The notes below the pieces were generated by a model. That model searched no databases and was not told the origin of the DNA. It saw only the letters and a program-made list of their open reading frames with translations. The translations under genes were made by a program, and so were the position numbers. Positions 62,251 to 64,000 of a DNA stretch of 64,000 nt are shown in pieces (within the stretch, counting starts at the first letter, position 1; every line of letters starts with the position of its first letter). Source of the stretch: Rhodoferax ferrireducens (GTDB lineage Bacteria > Pseudomonadota > Gammaproteobacteria > Burkholderiales > Burkholderiaceae_C); NCBI RefSeq assembly GCF_003347515.1, contig NZ_QEII01000262.1:62001-126000 (forward strand). The letters run 5' to 3'.

Positions 62251-63420
62251 ATGCCCCCCAGTAGACCCCTTCCTCATGTTGTCGTGATTGGTGCGGGCAT
62301 CGTTGGCGCCGCAACGGCTTTTTACTTGGCACGCGCCGGGGCCAGGGTCACGGTGCTGGAGGCGGACTCCCCTTCGGCGGGCGCTACCGGGGCCTCGGAC
62401 GGCGCTGTGTCGGTGGCGAGCAAGCGGCCCGGCACCATGATGCGTCTGGCGCGTGAAGCCCGCGACCTCTACGCACAGCTGGTCAGCGAAGGTGTGCTGA
62501 CGGATCTGTTTCATACCCGGCCAACTTATCTGTTTGCGCGCAGCGCCGCGGAAGTGGCGTTGATCGACAGCCAGGGGCGCGATCTGGCCAGTCAAGGCGA
62601 ACTCATCCTGCCGCTGAGCCGGCATGATCTCTTGCAGCGGATTCCCGGCCTGGGCGCGAGTGTGCTGGCGGGGCTCAAAGTGCCCCTTGACGGGCACGCC
62701 ATCGGTTACCAGGTGGTCAATCGGTTGCTGTCCTGCGCCAGTGTTGTGCCGCGCCATCACACCCCGGTGCACCGACTTGTGGTGCTGAATGGGCGCGTGA
62801 CGGGGGTGGAAAGCAGCGCGGGCCTGATCCCGGCCGACGTGGTTGTGGTGGCGGCGGGCTTCGAGTCCAGCGCGCTGCTCGGGCTGGACGAGGTCCTGAT
62901 CCCGCGCAAGGGCCAACTGATCATCACCGACCGCGCTACGGCGGGGTTTGCGGCGTTTCCGGGTCCGCTGATGTCAGCCGGCTACCTCGCAGCCAAACGC
63001 GCCACCTCGCCGGGGCAGAACAGCGTCAATCTGGTGATTGACCCGCTGCGCACGGGCCAATTCCTGATCGGCAGCAGCCGCGAGGCAGGACTGACGGACC
63101 GCCAGACCGATATCCGCACGGTGTCCGCGATTTTGCGTGAGGCGCTCGACGTCTACCCGGCCCTGGCCCGTCAGCGCGTGATCCGGACTTTTGCCGGCAT
63201 TCGCGCCACCACCCGCGATGGCCTGCCCATCGTGGGGCGCCATCCCACACTGGACGGGCTCATCATCGCCACCGGCATGCAGGGGGACGGCATTTGTCTT
63301 GGCCCCTTGATCGGCGCCGCCGTGGCCCGCCTGGCTTGCGATCGCGAGCCCGCGCAAGACTTGAGCGCACTGTCGCCCCGACGATTTCAGGGCGCGACGG
63401 CTTGCGGTGCCTTGTCGTGA
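62251..63420 (+). CDS. FAD-dependent oxidoreductase, DAO family
   Basis: This 389-aa protein has the dinucleotide-binding start HVVVIGAGIVGAATAFYLARAGARVTVLEA, a DAO-type middle, and the C-terminal RTFAGIRATTRDGLPIVGRHPTLDGLIIATGMQGDGICLGPLIGAAVARL. Such enzymes oxidise D-amino acids, glycine, sarcosine or opines. The neighbouring LysR regulator and amino-acid ABC ATPase support an amino-acid-like substrate. It overlaps the convergent ABC gene by 34 bases at the 3' end. Confidence 0.88.
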   Translation: MPPSRPLPHVVVIGAGIVGAATAFYLARAGARVTVLEADSPSAGATGASDGAVSVASKRPGTMMRLAREARDLYAQLVSEGVLTDLFHTRPTYLFARSAAEVALIDSQGRDLASQGELILPLSRHDLLQRIPGLGASVLAGLKVPLDGHAIGYQVVNRLLSCASVVPRHHTPVHRLVVLNGRVTGVESSAGLIPADVVVVAAGFESSALLGLDEVLIPRKGQLIITDRATAGFAAFPGPLMSAGYLAAKRATSPGQNSVNLVIDPLRTGQFLIGSSREAGLTDRQTDIRTVSAILREALDVYPALARQRVIRTFAGIRATTRDGLPIVGRHPTLDGLIIATGMQGDGICLGPLIGAAVARLACDREPAQDLSALSPRRFQGATACGALS

Positions 63421-64000
63421 AAACGGGCCAGAAATAATTTCGTGGCGGCCTGCGTGGGCCAATCGATGACGTCCTTGGCCTGGCCACTTTCCACCACCAC
63501 GCCATCGCGCATAAAGACGACCTGGTCGGCCACTTCCCGGGCAAATGAAATCTCATGCGTCACGAGGATCATGGTCATGCCGTCTTTGGCCAGTGATTGA
63601 ATGACGGCCAGCACTTCGCCAACCAGTTCCGGGTCCAGCGCCGAGGTGGCTTCGTCAAACAGCATCACTTGCGGCTGCATGGCCAGAGCGCGCGCAATGG
63701 CAACCCGCTGCTTCTGCCCGCCCGACAAGCAATGCGGATATTCCATGGCTTTGTCCAACAAGCCTACCTTATCGAGCAGTTTTTGCGCCGACTCCCGGGC
63801 CACGGCTTTGGGTTGGCGCAGCACCGTCACCATGCCCTCCATGACATTTTGCAGCGCGGTCATGTGGGGGAATAAATTGAAGTGCTGAAACACCATGCCG
63901 GTCTTGGCCCGAAAACTCGCCAGCTGACGGTCCTTGGGCAAGCGGGTGGCGTCGCCGGTATAGCTCATCTCATGCGTACCAACGCGGATGCTGCCGCCGT
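63387..64000 (-). CDS. Polar amino acid ABC transporter ATPase, partial (GlnQ/HisP type)
   Basis: The 3' part of an ATPase gene runs off the right edge of the window. The visible protein (about 203 residues) contains the Q-loop GMVFQHFNLFPHMTALQNV, signature CLSGGQKQRVAIARALAM, Walker B VMLFDEATSALDPELVGEVL and H-loop MILVTHEISFAREVADQVVFM, typical of GlnQ/HisP/ArtP ATPases. Walker A lies outside. The convergent oxidase suggests import of an amino acid or opine that the oxidase then uses. Confidence 0.92.
   Translation of the reverse strand, partial: GGSIRVGTHEMSYTGDATRLPKDRQLASFRAKTGMVFQHFNLFPHMTALQNVMEGMVTVLRQPKAVARESAQKLLDKVGLLDKAMEYPHCLSGGQKQRVAIARALAMQPQVMLFDEATSALDPELVGEVLAVIQSLAKDGMTMILVTHEISFAREVADQVVFMRDGVVVESGQAKDVIDWPTQAATKLFLARFHDKAPQAVAP

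Overview
The window is a chromosomal segment of a GC-rich betaproteobacterium, most likely a member of the Comamonadaceae (Rhodoferax/Polaromonas-like). The support is the gene complement (a paa cluster with a stand-alone PaaN, gatCAB next to mreBCD-mrdA, ilvE/zinc-finger protein/waaF) and a dispersed repeat with the core RTAGCTGCTTnCGCA...GGGCTAGAGGCC, which I recall from that family. No rRNA, tRNA, CRISPR array, integrase or transposase is seen, so most of the window reads as core genome.

Layout. 1-2.9 kb: tail of a histidine kinase, a small membrane protein, ilvE, a zinc-finger protein and waaF. 3.1-5.1 kb (minus): an OmpR-type two-component system. 5.2-15.9 kb (minus): a compact glycogen operon, glgB-glgX-glgC-glgA-glgP, preceded by an AmpG-type permease. 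16-20.8 kb: an M48 peptidase, an ankyrin-repeat protein, a PQQ dehydrogenase with a dihaem cytochrome c, and an MBL-fold hydrolase. 21-24.9 kb (minus): a branched-chain-type ABC transporter whose last ATPase is fused to a hemerythrin-like domain. 25.1-39.3 kb: paaX and, divergently, a phenylacetate catabolic operon paaN-G-H-I-K-J, a substrate-binding protein, an enoyl-CoA hydratase and paaABCDE. 39.3-41.5 kb: xth, pyrE and a DUF4124 protein. 41.6-44.9 kb (minus): gatCAB. 45-49.7 kb: mreBCD-mrdA. 49.7-52.5 kb (minus): a TauE/SafE permease and a GMC oxidoreductase. 52.6-56.2 kb: an Mla-type lipid transporter. 56.3-57.8 kb: a flavin reductase of atypical composition, a 52-residue gene and an unknown protein. 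57.9-61.2 kb: an ALDH7-type dehydrogenase, a saccharopine-dehydrogenase-family enzyme and a divergent Lrp regulator, probably lysine catabolism. 61.2-64 kb: a LysR regulator divergent from a DAO-family oxidase, then a partial amino-acid ABC ATPase.

How genes work together. PaaX sits between livHMGF and the paa operon, and ATACAA-type motifs occur in both flanking intergenic regions. The only liv-type binding protein lies inside the paa operon, so the transporter may import phenylacetate or a related aromatic acid for PaaK to activate. PaaABCDE would epoxidise the CoA ester, and PaaG, PaaN, PaaF-like, PaaH and PaaJ would degrade it. The hydratase that normally works with PaaN is not in the window.

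Main unusual observations: the hemerythrin-LivF fusion; a short leader ORF coupled to livH; a PQQ dehydrogenase with the extra Asp of lanthanide-dependent enzymes; a GlgB lacking the region I histidine; dispersed repeats that enter coding sequence, including one that encodes part of a lipoprotein signal peptide; and a 103-bp inverted-repeat element between two lysine-catabolism genes. Intergenic stretches are all below about 300 bases and are described where something was visible.
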